Positions 23,323 to 33,779 of a stretch of 64,000 nt of DNA are shown here, piece after piece (the first letter of the stretch is position 1; every line of letters starts with the position of its first letter). A program made the translations under genes and the position numbers. The notes below the pieces were generated by a model that worked only from the letters and a program-made list of their open reading frames with translations, had not been told where the DNA came from and searched no databases. The stretch spans positions 1,306,827 to 1,370,826 of the forward strand of contig SCFE01000011.1 in NCBI GenBank assembly GCA_004352715.1, written 5' to 3'. Source of the DNA: Hofstenia miamia (lineage: Eukaryota > Xenacoelomorpha > Acoela).

Positions 23323-23640
23323 GAAGATTATGATAAACAATTTATGTCAATGATTATCATTTGTATTTTTTTAAATTTAGTCGTTTTGACATTTTTTTAA
23401 TTGTTCGAACTATGAGCGTGTTTTAATCGTTCCATTCAAAACTACAGTATTTCACTTAATATTAGTAAAAAGCACCGACTACAGCAAAAAAAATCATGGC
23501 TAACAGATAAAGACTTACTACCAACGGCCTGCCAGGATCAAGATTTGCTTGCACGGCGGCTGCGGCCAGGATAATTGCCTCGGCCCCAGAAAACTAGTCT
23601 GATTGCAAATAAGAATCCGCAAAATATAAAAGTTCAAACC

Positions 23641-24282
23641 TTGTTAAAATTTTGATTATTACTCAAAAGGTTGTGGCGCTTTCAATTCGCGTCATTACAC
23701 AGACGAAGAGCAGTGGCGTACGCAGGATTTTCTTACGGGGGACATCATCGTCATTTCCCAATGCGCAAAAATTTTTGAAAATATTGAGAAATTAGACCCT
23801 AAAAAATGCATTCACGATCCTAGATTTTAAATTTTTCACTTTTTTAAGAAAATTTTTTTGATTTATCCAGTCAAAATTAATTTTGGAAACCTGACGGGGG
23901 GAGGGGGACATTCCACCATGCCCCCCCTGCGCCACTGACGAAGAATGATGTCAAGAGTCTTTTCTCAGCAAGATGGATCACCTCCTCACTTCGCAACTGT
24001 AGTGCGGAATTATCTTTCAAGCTCACTGCCAGATGGCCGGATTATCGCTCGAGGAATCGGTCAGCCATGGCCACCACGGTAACCAGACTTAAGTCCATTG
24101 GACAATTGGTTTTGGAGCCTTACTAAAGCTCGTGTGTACCATAACAACAAGTCTGAAAATCTTCAACAGTTAAGAACGCGAATTAAAACCGAAATTGAAT
24201 TGATTACGACAGTTGAGTTAGTCAATCTGTTGCAAATATTACCACCAGTGCGGATTTGGTCCTACAAGAAGAATTTGTTTTG
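23641..24282 (+). pseudogene. Tc1/mariner-superfamily transposase remnant interrupted by a MITE
   Basis: After the MITE, the frame from about 23946 reads SQQDGSPPHF, then NYLSSSLPDG, IGQPWPPR, a stop, PDLSPLDNWFW and TKARVYHNNKSENLQQLRTR, ending at 24280-24282. The order QQDG.PPH - WPPR.PDL.PLD is the catalytic C-terminal half of a DDE transposase of the IS630/Tc1/mariner type found in many invertebrates. The Ser expected after WPPR is TAA, so the copy is dead. The N-terminal half is missing. The MITE at 23711-23937 inserted within it, shown by ACGAAGA on both sides. Confidence 0.75.
23711..23937 (-). mobile_element. hAT-type MITE, CAGTGGCG family, nested in a transposase remnant
   Basis: A 227-bp copy in reverse orientation relative to 15856-16090. 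Ends CAGTGGCGTACGCAGGATTT and CCCCCCCTGCGCCACTG. Flanks ACGAAGAG (23703-23710) and ACGAAGAA (23938-23945) form an 8-bp duplication with one mismatch. Confidence 0.92.
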
Positions 24283-24362
24283 ATATTCGTTATTTTTTTG
24301 AGAAATTTTGGATGATTAATTTTGGGCGTCAATTATGGCCAGCCCTATATATATATATATAT

Positions 24363-24576
24363 NNNNNNNNNNNNNNNNNNNNNNNNNNNNNNNNNNNNNN
24401 NNNNNNNNNNNNNNNNNNNNNNNNNNNNNNNNNNNNNNNNNNNNNNNNNNNNNNNNNNNNNNNNNNNNNNNNNNNNNNNNNNNNNNNNNNNNNNNNNNNN
24501 NNNNNNNNNNNNNNNNNNNNNNNNNNNNNNNNNNNNNNNNNNNNNNNNNNNNNNNNNNNNNNNNNNNNNNNNNNNN
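24363..24576. other. Assembly gap (214 N)
   Basis: Starts in a (TA)n tract (24345-24362) and ends inside a GAGCC-family MITE. Confidence 0.98.
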
Positions 24577-24881
24577 CCAAAACGAGCCGTTTTTAAGCAA
24601 ACCAAATTTATAGTGTTGCTTGTTAATTTGATTATGCAGATTTTTCTTATTTTTTCATTCAATATTCCTTACTTAAAATCGTATTTTAGAAATGTTTATT
24701 AAATAATAGGAAGAGCAATTGAAAAAATTCTGAGAACACAATATTTTTGAAAAAAATACCGAGCTGAAACGAGCCTCATTGAAAGATTTTCTGTGGCGAG
24801 GCGAGCCGAACCTAGTTAAAATTTAAACGAGCGGAGCCCAGCCGAGCCGAGCTTAGAAATTACGGCTCGTTGACAAGTCTG
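24577..24881 (+). mobile_element. hAT-like MITE, GAGCC family, left part lost in gap
   Basis: Closely similar to the copy at 8373-8673, from CCAAAACGAGCCGTTTTTAA to the terminus CGTTGACAAGTCTG. Confidence 0.8.
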
Positions 24882-24883
24882 GT

Positions 24884-26149
24884 CATAATAGGTAGGACAC
24901 TTTGATTTTGTGCAGTTTTGGACAGAGAACGGTCATTTATTAATCGAACAGAGAAATAAAATGTTAATATTATATGTATACGAAACTGATAAAGTCTATT
25001 TCAATATTTGTGGGATAACCACGTGCTTTGATAACACAACGAAGTCGTTTGGGGATGGAGTTGTAAAAAGTACGAATTTCTTCATCTGCAATAGCATAAT
25101 ATTCACCTGAACAAACTGCCACAATGAGTGTATGTTGTCAAAAATTGTTGCAGACGATGTTTGAGCAACTTCCATACGTGCTCTATAATGTTAAGGTCAG
25201 GCGACCTAGCGGGCCAGTCAGGTAACAGTGCAATCCCAATATTGTCCATGACTTCTCTGGTGTGGTTTGACATGTGGCAGGTGGCATTGTCTGCTGAAAA
25301 ATAAGTCCTTCCGCCATATTTGGACATAGATGGTCGATAAATAATATGTCAATATTGAACGCTATTCATATTTCCCTTTACACGAACCAATACACGGTGT
25401 CCCGAAGACCAGATACAACCCTAAATCATAACTTCTTTGAATTGCGTGGTATGTATCCTTGCGAGATAAATAGACTTATATCTGTTAAAACTACCCGGTG
25501 GGCGCTGTACAAACTGGGCCTTCTTTTCAGACAAGTCTACGATACTTTCTTCAGAGAAACACACTTTATCCCAATCTTTTGTCCATGTGCGCGACACCAT
25601 GTCAATCTTGCAATTATTTGTTTTGTGGATAGCATGGGTTTTCTCGCGGCTATTCTTCCAAACAGGTCCGCTCTTTGTAGATACCACTGTATTGTTCTAA
25701 CCGATACTCTATGACCATCAGTCTAGTCAGCTTTCAATTGCCTGGCAGTAAAATGGGGGCAAATTCTGGATAACTGCACTAGTCTTCTAATGGACCTTCC
25801 ACTGGCTTTATGTGGTCTCCCGGTCTTCCGCTTTGTGGTTAGCTTCCTTCTATTTAGTAAGCGACAATAATATAACCTACTGCTATCTTTGCTATACCAG
25901 TAAGTGTCGAAATTTCCTGATAAGAAATCTTATTTCGATAGTGTTGAATGACGAGCTTTCGTCCAAAACTTGGTATCTCTTTAGCATTGCCTTCCGGAGA
26001 CAGCTATCAAAAAAGCCGAAATTAAACTACACGTAAATGATATGATGGTTAAATTCTATGTGCGATTCAGTTGCTTTTTCATTGATTAACCTGTCATACC
26101 GGTCAAATTGTGTTGCGTTGCATTTAAACAACCCGTCCTAACTATTATG
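24884..26149 (-). mobile_element. Tc1-like element with decayed transposase
   Basis: Inverted termini CATAATAGGTAGGACAC (24884 on) and, on the complement, CATAATAGTTAGGACGGG (from 26149). On the minus strand the transposase can be followed through several frames. An HTH part around 25980-25850 (FGRKLVIQHYRNKISYQEIS) is followed by a basic TGRP.K linker and SIRRLVQLSRICPHFTARQL, then FGRIAARKPMLS. After that come WTKDWDKVCFSEESIVDLSE, SADNATCHMSNHTREV, and WPARSPDLNIIEHVWKLLKH. Frameshifts break the frame, and the first catalytic Asp (expected FSDES) is Glu in FSEES, so the copy is inactive. It sits in intron 1 of gene B and starts 2 bases after the preceding MITE. Confidence 0.85.
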
Positions 26150-26158
26150 GTTGCGACT

Positions 26159-26255
26159 ATATATATATATATATATGATCACCTGAAGATGTGCCCCCCA
26201 AAGCTTTGAGGGGGGCATATCTTCAGGTGGAAAATCTTGGGGGGAATATCTTGGG

Positions 26256-26288
<33 letters not shown>
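26159..26288. repeat. GC-rich hairpin enclosed by two (TA)n tracts
   Basis: (TA)n at 26159-26176 and 26256-26288 enclose a near-perfect inverted repeat. The left arm CACCTGAAGATGTGCCCCCC (26180-26199) pairs with 26210-26229 with one wobble position, around the loop AAAGCTTTGA. A partial echo of GGGGGAATATCTTGGGG follows. No coding. Confidence 0.85.
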
Positions 26289-26290
<2 letters not shown>

Positions 26291-26842
26291 TGTCTTGACA
26301 TTTTCCTTATATGTATTATAATAATTTGTATACATGCTATTATGACAAACGAAAACAAAGCTATTGAAAATTTTGTATATAAGCCTAAGCGCACGCATTT
26401 CAAAATGCCGGCTTCAAGATATTTACCATTTCCCTTGAAATATCCCAGCTGCACCAATTCCCCGAAAGGCCCCGCGTTATATTTCGCTAATGTGTGCGAC
26501 TGTATCTAAACGTTCGTAGAAACACACGTGATCAATAATGCACGAAGCATTTTGTGGAACAGAAATATGCAGACATTAATGTTTGGCAGGTAATAAACAC
26601 GCCTGCTAAGTCACTCATTGATTTGTTTACTTAATTTAGGATTTGACATGGTTAAATAGGAGTTATTTACAATGACAGTCTGAGTTTAGCACGCATTTTA
26701 ATTAAATTTGTTTGATATTCAACTAATTACGTAAACTATTTTCCGAGAGATTCTTAAGTAGAGGAAATTAGGTCATGCACTATGAGCTTGCTGAGAATAG
26801 AAATTTGCAAAATTCAAAGCTAAGTCTTCTATGTCAATATTT
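26289..26842. other. Gene B intron 1, no feature recognised
   Basis: Mixed AT-rich DNA with small overlapping ORFs only. Confidence 0.4.
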
Positions 26843-26850
26843 AGGCTGCC

Positions 26851-27225
26851 CAGACTTGTCAACGAGCCGACATTTTTAAGCTCGGCTCGTTTTACTTTTG
26901 AGTATTTTCAGCTCGGCTCGGCTCGCCACATAGAACCGTTCAATGAGGCTCGCTTCAGCTCGATATTTTTTCAAAAAAATATTACATTCTCAGAAATGTT
27001 TAAATAGCTCTTCCTAATTATTTAATAAACATTTTAAAATATGTATATTGAATAAAAAATAAGAAAAATCTGCATATAGGCGAATTAAAAAGCAGAACTA
27101 TAAATTGGCTCGGCCTAATAAAGGCTCGTTTTGGGCTCGTTGTATATCAATCAAATGCTCTGCTCAAGCTCGGCTCGGCTCGGCTCGGCTCGGCTCGTTA
27201 GAAGCTCGGCTCGTTGACAACTCTG
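26851..27225 (-). mobile_element. hAT-type MITE, GAGCC family, complete copy with 8-bp duplication
   Basis: A 375-bp element with ends CAGACTTGTCAACGAGCCGA and the complement of CAGAGTTGTCAACGAGCC. Flanks AGGCTGCC (26843-26850) and AGGTTGCC (27226-27233). GCTCG repeats at both ends surround an AT-rich core shared with the other copies. This copy defines the true borders of the family. Confidence 0.9.
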
Positions 27226-27233
27226 AGGTTGCC

Positions 27234-27775
27234 CATAACGTGCTTTATGGAAAAAAAATTGGAGAGACATCTTGCTTTATTCTTTGAAAAAGCTATACCT
27301 GTCCCATGGATTTCTTTGAATATTGATTTATCAAAGATAATCTTACTGTGCTTAACATATATGTAATGCATTGTTAATTTGAAACCTAGCTAAACTTTGA
27401 TAATTGGGAAATAGATATAAGGTAATAGCGTATAAAAATTAAAGGTTGCATCACTACCCATAGATTGCTCAATGAGATTTATAACATGACTTGCTTCTGT
27501 AAGCATGTTTTTACAAGAATGTACATTTTAGCGTTTGAAAAATACAATTAACATTTAAATTATAGCATGTTAAGAATTATTGATAAGTTCTCCTATACGT
27601 TTTCAGTAGTTATTACTTATTAATAAGTTCATAGCTTATACCCTCAATTGACATTTCATATCAAGGGTGTACTTGATGAGGTACTCAGGGTCACTCAGCC
27701 CACCTTGTTAAATTCGATTAAAGATCCAGTCGCACTTGTTAAATTTATAATACTGTGTTGGATTTTATATACATA
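27234..27775. other. Gene B intron 1, no feature recognised
   Basis: AT-rich, no coding or repeat seen. Confidence 0.4.
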
Positions 27776-27783
27776 TACATATA

Positions 27784-28203
27784 CAGTGTTGGTCGATTTA
27801 AATCACTTGATTTAAATCATTGATTTAAATCGGATTTAAATCATGATTTAAATCAAAACGCATTATTAGTTAAATTATTGATTTAAATCAATTACACTAA
27901 ATGAGATGCAAGTAGTGTATTCTAATTGTTTTAAAGTCATTGCCCTGATATTGGAGTGAATTGGTCAACCCTGAAATTTTGTTTCGCATGTTTTTATCTT
28001 CAGTTTATTTCAAATTGATGAAATTATCGTATTTCATAAATAGTAGCATCAAAAGGATTTCTAATATTTACTACTTTGGAAGATTGTCTGGATAAAATAG
28101 AAATTTAGGTAAAAAAAAATCCGATTTAAATAAATAAATCCGATTTAAATAAAAAAATTCGATTTTTTTGAATTTTTAAATTTAAATAGGATTTTTCCCA
28201 ACA

Positions 28204-28206
<3 letters not shown>
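27784..28206. mobile_element. hAT-type MITE with GATTTAAATC repeats
   Basis: Termini CAGTGTTGG (27784) and CCAACACTG (to 28206) are the classic hAT ends. Flanks TACATATA (27776-27783) and TATATATA (28207-28214) fit an 8-bp duplication with one mismatch. Subterminal DNA repeats the palindrome GATTTAAATC at least five times on the left and in weaker form on the right. 423 bp, no coding. Confidence 0.85.

Positions 28207-28245
<39 letters not shown>
28207..28245. repeat. (TA)n microsatellite
   Basis: TA dinucleotides directly adjoining the hAT-type MITE. Confidence 0.95.
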
Positions 28246-28250
<5 letters not shown>

Positions 28251-28753
28251 TTAATATGTTTGAAAAAATATTGGATCCAGTATTTCCTACTCAACTGAGA
28301 TCTTTTCTACAAAATGGAATTTTTCTGCAGAAGTGGCACATTGAATTAGAAATGTTTGAAGTGTTATTGAATAAATCCCTTAAAATTCTTTTATTTATAT
28401 TGCACTTGAAATTTAAATAAATTAGTTTGAAATTTAGTATTAAAATGCGACTTTCTGAAGAATTTGAATTCTGTTTTCTATGCAAGTAAATAGTTTCAAT
28501 AAATCTATTATTCTTGATCATTTTAGCAATTTAAGAGACCAATAAAATTTCAAATTATTGACATAGAAATAGATTCAGGATATATAAATTTTCATTTATT
28601 TATTTATTTTGCATCTTTACTGTCGACATTATTAATAAAAAATTGTATATTTATAAAGCATTGCTAATTTAAAAATAATAAATTTTTTTATACAATTATT
28701 TTTTAACTTTTTGAAATTGAAGCAAATATCGAATTTCGATTACTCGCAGGGTC

Positions 28754-28788
<35 letters not shown>

Positions 28789-28868
28789 TTTGTATTTTGA
28801 ATCTCCATGTGTCAGAATATCAAATTAAAAATGGATCTCTTACAAGAATATAACGTTTTTATGTCTAG
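28246..28868. other. Gene B intron 1, last part
   Basis: AT-rich with a (TA)n at 28758-28785. Ends at the acceptor TTATGTCTAG. Confidence 0.6.
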
Positions 28869-29183
28869 GGCTCAGAACTTTGGAATGTTGGAGGCAATAT
28901 GAGTGAAGACTGTCTATTTTTAAACATCTGGTCGCCAAAGTCTTTCCCACTACGTGACAATAAAAAACTACCAGTAATGGTATGGATTTTTGGTGGAGGA
29001 TATTACTCTGGATCAACACATCTCAAATATGATCTCTACAGTGGTAAAAGACTTGCAGTGATTGGGAATGCTGTGGTTGTCTCCTTCAACTATCGTTTGC
29101 TTTCATTGGGATTCCTGGGTATTAGTAACTCCCAATTTAACAATGGAATTTATGATCAACTTACAGCAATACAGTGGGTTAAG
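28869..29183 (+). CDS. Cholinesterase-like gene B, exon 2 (choline-site Trp, oxyanion hole)
   Basis: 315 nt, 105 codons, phase 0 at both ends, between TCTAG and GTATGT. The start GSELWNVGGNMSEDCLFLNI contains ELWN. Its Trp aligns with the choline-binding Trp of acetylcholinesterase, just before the type-B esterase signature SEDCLFLNIW. Further on, MVWIFGGGYYSGS is the oxyanion-hole loop. VSFNYRLLSLGFLG and YDQLTAIQWVK are the standard core elements ahead of the nucleophile elbow. It joins exon 1 (NTFKNFR) and exon 3 ([10 protein letters not shown]) in frame. The conserved Trp argues for a cholinesterase-like rather than a generic carboxylesterase. Whether it hydrolyses acetylcholine is not shown. 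Confidence 0.93.
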
Positions 29184-29295
29184 GTATGTTATTAATTGCT
29201 AGATTCTATGTGTGTGTTAAAAATTATTTTTATTTTAAGGTCTTAATTTCCTTAACAACTAATGCTCATTTTTGATCTAGCTGCATGACAGAATA

Positions 29296-29450
29296 ATATA
29301 TATATATATATATATATATAAATTGCAAGTCTCTAAATGTTATTGAAAATGACTATGATAATTAATAAATGAATCTTTCCGAACTATTATTAATTTAAAG
29401 TCAAACGATTTATCTTCAGGGTACTTTTCAAACTTCGAGACCATTTGTAA
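29296..29450 (+). repeat. Intronic duplication, copy 1
   Basis: A (TA)n tract and about 130 bp from TTGCAAGTCTCTAAATGTTA to GAGACCATTTGTAAGCA, nearly identical to 30127-30286. Confidence 0.9.
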
Positions 29451-30121
29451 GCACAGGCCAGTTATGATAATTGAAAAAAATCTCTTTTAATGCCTTGCAA
29501 TATCGATTGTAACATGTATTTAAGGATACTAGAGTAATTTTCAACTATTAACCTTAAACTGAAAATTGTTTTTGAAAATTTTCAAAGGCTTATCTCCAAG
29601 TCCATTAGAAAGTTTGGGAATCATAAGCCATGGATATATCTTTTAGAGAATATGATTACACGTAATATTGGAAATTGCTACTAAATCGTGGTTGAAAAGA
29701 ATAACTATTTTCTTGGACAATTCCGGATTTTCGAAAAAGATCAAAATTCGCTCTATACCCAATATTCATGTAATTATAATGTTCAGAGTCCATCGAAGAA
29801 ATAACACCGATTAACTGTTTTCTTATATGTGGATTGATGATCAAAATCAGAATGTCTCAATTGGACAATGCCAGGTTGCGAGCTTAAAATGAAAATAAAA
29901 GAGGAGAGACTCTTCTATCACGTGATAGTTTCACATTTGAATGTCTTTATTAGAAAATAATTTGATGATTGCTTGCACCTACAAAAATATAGTGGTGTAC
30001 ATTTTGATGAACATCTTTGGAAGACCTTTCTATCATGGTGATCATAGTCAGAATGAAATGTATTATTTACCTTGACCCGCGTATGGTACTTAATGATGGG
30101 TCTTAGTTCACCAGTAACACA

Positions 30122-30126
<5 letters not shown>

Positions 30127-30158
<32 letters not shown>

Positions 30159-30286
30159 TGCAAGTCTCTAAATGTTATTGAAAATGACTATGATAATTAA
30201 TGAATGAATCTTTCCGAACTATTATTAATTTAAAGTCAAACGATTTATCTTCAGGGTACTTTTCAAACTTCGAGACCATTTGTGAG
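30127..30286 (+). repeat. Intronic duplication, copy 2
   Basis: Near-identical to 29296-29450, including its own (TA)n tract. It leads directly into the exon-2 relic. Confidence 0.9.
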
Positions 30287-30313
30287 CAAATTACAGCCAT
30301 ACAGTGAGTGAAG
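30287..30313 (+). pseudogene. Relic of the 3' end of gene B exon 2
   Basis: The nine codons read QITAIQ-stop-VK, followed by a GTATGA donor. The true exon end is QLTAIQWVK followed by GTATGT. The Trp codon TGG became TGA. Together with the intronic duplication just upstream, this shows that a piece of the locus including the exon end was duplicated and then decayed. Confidence 0.75.
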
Positions 30314-30439
30314 GTATGAGATTGATATTAATATTTATTTACAAATATCTATCAAAGAGTTATTTTTGACGAGGTTCTTATGCCAGTCATTTACCAAAAA
30401 AATTTCGTCGGAAAACATAAAAAATTTGTTGATGGTTTC

Positions 30440-30625
30440 TTAGGGGGGACATCTTAGTCATGTTTAAGTGGGTGGTAATTGCTAGGCGAAGCCCTGCGAA
30501 AATATTTGAAAATATACCCAAACAAGTTTGAGAATCTTAGTTTTTAAATTTTTTCAATATTTTCTTGATAATTTTTTGAAACTCTTACGGAAGGACATTC
30601 CACCATGTCCCCTTGCGTACGCCGC
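30440..30625 (-). mobile_element. Degraded copy of the CAGTGGCG-family MITE
   Basis: Shares GGGGGACATCTTAGTCAT, a GGCGAAGCCCTGCG block, and GGACATTCCACCATGTCCCC followed by GCGTACGCCGCTG, in the same order as the copy at 23711-23937. Borders are blurred and no target duplication is visible. Confidence 0.55.
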
Positions 30626-31746
30626 TGGTATCATTCGGTATGTATTAAAATGGTCTAAGTTACATGTCTAGCATCTCTGAACATGTACATGGAACTTTTT
30701 TGAAAATGTTACACATATTTATCCAATTAATTTCATTTAGATTTATTGTCAATTTTGTCAGTCTACCTTATAGAACAATTTGATCAATAAATATATTTTG
30801 AATTAGATGGTTCTACATTTAGCCCTATCATATTCAACTTATATATAAACAATATACTTAGATATAGGAAAAATGTATGAATAAAACTTTCAAATTTATA
30901 GAATTTGTTAATGATACTTGCACAGTCTCTACATTTGTATTGCTTTCATTCTACAGAAATATCAAGAAACCACATTCCGTCAAATATATTACATGCACTA
31001 TTGTATTATTATAAGGAAATAAAAAGCATCTGAAACATATAATATATTATGAAACTACAAAAGTCAGAACAAGTAAATATATTAATAAACAACAAATTAA
31101 ACAAAAATATCACACGCAACTTACGCCGGTGTTTCTTAAGCAGTCCTAAAATGCAAGTTCAAGATTTTCAAAAGACACATTTTTAAAGATAAAGTTGACT
31201 TTGGACTTGAAATTTTCGGACTTCTCGTTCTTTCTTAAAAATATGTAACCAAAACTTTGTGAGCTCTTAAGAAGGTTTTGTTGTGTTTAATCCTATAAGT
31301 TGTCAAATTCACATTTAATTTAATGTTCTGGATTGATGACAAACTTAAGTACATTACATTCCGAAATGTAACTCCAGGCAAATCTTGGGATGAAATATTA
31401 CCAATGTGCGAAGTTCAAAATAATCTTATGGAATATTCCATCATTAATTGCTGGAATACAATTAATTATTTGGGAAGAAAATTTAAATTATTTCTAGAAA
31501 CTCCTAAGATTTATCGTTAAATTACGTTTTGGGACATTCTAAAAAACACTGATTTATGCTAAGAGATAATAACAGCAAAAATATTAAAACCTTTTGATAA
31601 AAATTTATCGGCAAAGCAACACATCTTACGAACTAAACACATGGTAAAATTATTTGAAGTTCATAGTTTAGTTGTTTTTAACTTTGATTCTATGGTTTTT
31701 ATGTGTGATTATGTGATTTTATAAATAATTATTAATAAATATTTAG

Positions 31747-32197
31747 GATTACATTTCACTCTTTGGAGGTGACCCAAATTCAATTACCCTTTTTGGTGAA
31801 AGTGCGGGTGCAGCTTCTATAGGATATTTATCATTAGGTTCTCTTAGTAATAAACTTTTCCAGAGAGCAATCATGGAGAGCTCCTCACCTAATTGCAAAT
31901 GGGCATACACCCCTCCAGAAGTAATCACCCAAAGAAGTGAAAATTTTGCCAAGTACTTAGGCTGCTCAACTTTAGAATGCTTGCAAAAATTACCTATATC
32001 CAAAATATATCAAGCGGATCAGTACTTCTTTAAGAAAGTTAACAATGATCCCACTCTTAGGACAATGCTTTTTCAAATCTATTTCACTCCAACGAAAGAT
32101 GATAATCTCATAAAAGATGATCCATCTAAGACATTGAAGAATGAGAGTCTCCTTCCAAATAATCTTGATATCATTACTGGATTTAATTCCAATGAAG
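31747..32197 (+). CDS. Cholinesterase-like gene B, exon 3 (catalytic Ser and Glu)
   Basis: 451 nt from the acceptor ATTTAG to the donor GTTAGT, entering in phase 0 and leaving 1 nt. [20 protein letters not shown], then GAAS, is the nucleophile elbow. The catalytic Ser is codon 31801-31803 (GESAG). [15 protein letters not shown] follows, and then a variable stretch with a Cys pair near [13 protein letters not shown]. The exon closes [11 protein letters not shown] plus the first base of Gly. The Glu beside the junction is the catalytic acid, completed as EGSYW by exon 4. The donor GTTAGT is slightly weak. Length and order of motifs are normal for the family. Confidence 0.93.
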
Positions 32198-32237
32198 GTT
32201 AGTGAACATTTTTCACTATATTAAATTTGATACCTAG

Positions 32238-32276
<39 letters not shown>

Positions 32277-33779
32277 TAGCTAAAAATAGCCGACATATTC
32301 ACATTAACAAATGTCTTCTAGTAATGTGCCTGACTGCAATATTTATAGTGAAGATATCTTTATTCTCCACATAATAGAAGTAAATGTCTATACATGAAAG
32401 ACTGTTAAATCCCCCTGCATGTATCTTGTTTACAAATAAATTATCAGATTAGTTTAAGCAAAAAAAAAAAATCAGGTTAACTAAATGTCAGTTATCCCTT
32501 ACAGTTGATTTGTTCTTACTATGTCATTTTTATTGTGTAATATCGTTTTTTCTTGAAGAGGTAGTTACAGCCCGTAATAAAACTGATATATTTTAGGTAA
32601 GTTCAACTAGCCTTAAATTACCACTTGCACTGGAATGAAAAGGGAGATTTTCTGTGATTAAAACCAATATATTGCAATATTATATTGCAAGTAAATTTCT
32701 ACAGTAATATAGTTATTTGTTTCAATATTATTGTTATATTACTATAATGCTTTACCCGGTAAGCATTACAATCTTTCCATATCAATACACTCATCTATCT
32801 CTTGTAATGCTTCACACCTATTTAGGGTTTGAATACCCAGTTCAATATAATTTCAAATAAAAAACACTTAAATTGCATTTGAATTATATTCGACAGCCTG
32901 AAAACGAAAATACCACAAACAGCGTTCAGCTAGTGCACATTTACAAAATTTGAAACATCGCATCTCAGCATTTAGTTCAGACATAAATTCAAGAAAAGTA
33001 AAAAAATTAGTTTTTTTATCCAGTTTATTAGAAAAAAATTCCCATTGTAAGCGGTTGGGGTAAGAAAGACCCCAAGCGGCGAGACTAGCCGTTAAATAAC
33101 TACTGGCAAAAACATCCATGCTAATTTGTGTTTACATGATGGCAGGAACACCAGGCATTTGAGAAAATATATTCCTTGAACAACACTTATTTTATAATTG
33201 CTCAACCTGAGAACTGGTATGTTAATGTGTCTTATATGTCACGTGTAAATAGTGTATTCAATCACTTGTTTACAGATGTTTACCACTGCTGTCCATCAAA
33301 ACAAAACACCAGTTAATAAATCGATCGCAGATATAATTTATCGTCTGCCAAAAAGTGATAATGTTTACCATATTTCAACTCCCACTTTTCTGAAAAATTT
33401 ACTAATAAAAATTGATTGCATTGATCACGATAATTGCTTTTTCGACATAAAAGAAAGTAATAAATATCGAATACATATTTGCACTTTTACTTTGAGAATA
33501 ATAAGTCCTTAACGGATAAACTACAATGAATGTTTATAATTCTTTAAATCTTTGTCTGTCAGTTGTAAATACAAGAATTGTTTACCAATTTGTTAAATGC
33601 ACTTCGCAGAGCAAAACATGTTTATTAATATGTTTTTAAATTCAATCTTATAACAATTATATATAACGCGGTTTTTTCATTTACAATTGAGAAATTTAGT
33701 AAAATTAACTTATATTTATACATTTTCCTTGTTGGTTATAATTATAAATTTCATTGTTAATTTCAATTACAAAATTTAG
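32198..33779. other. Gene B intron 3
   Basis: (TA)n at 32241-32274. Bases about 33525-33635 resemble gene A's flank at about 868-1000. An ORF at 33252-33512 has no motif and is not needed by the splice phases. Confidence 0.6.
32241..32274. repeat. (TA)n microsatellite
   Basis: Uninterrupted TA dinucleotides. Confidence 0.95.

Larger units (their letters stand above)
29184..31746. other. Gene B intron 2
   Basis: Contains a (TA)n at 29296-29321 and a second at 30127-30155, each followed by a duplicated segment. An exon-2 relic lies at 30287-30313 and a degraded CAGTGGCG-family copy at about 30440-30625. A plus-strand ORF of 65 codons at 31323-31520 lacks splice or motif support. Confidence 0.7.

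Noticed and set aside
31323-31520. 65-codon ORF in gene B intron 2 as an extra exon
   Set aside because: Exons 2 and 3 already join in phase and cover a contiguous conserved region of the enzyme, so no exon is needed here; no motif seen.
33252-33512. 86-codon ORF in gene B intron 3 as an exon
   Set aside because: Exons 3 and 4 join exactly through the catalytic Glu-Gly-Ser segment; the ORF has no splice or motif support.
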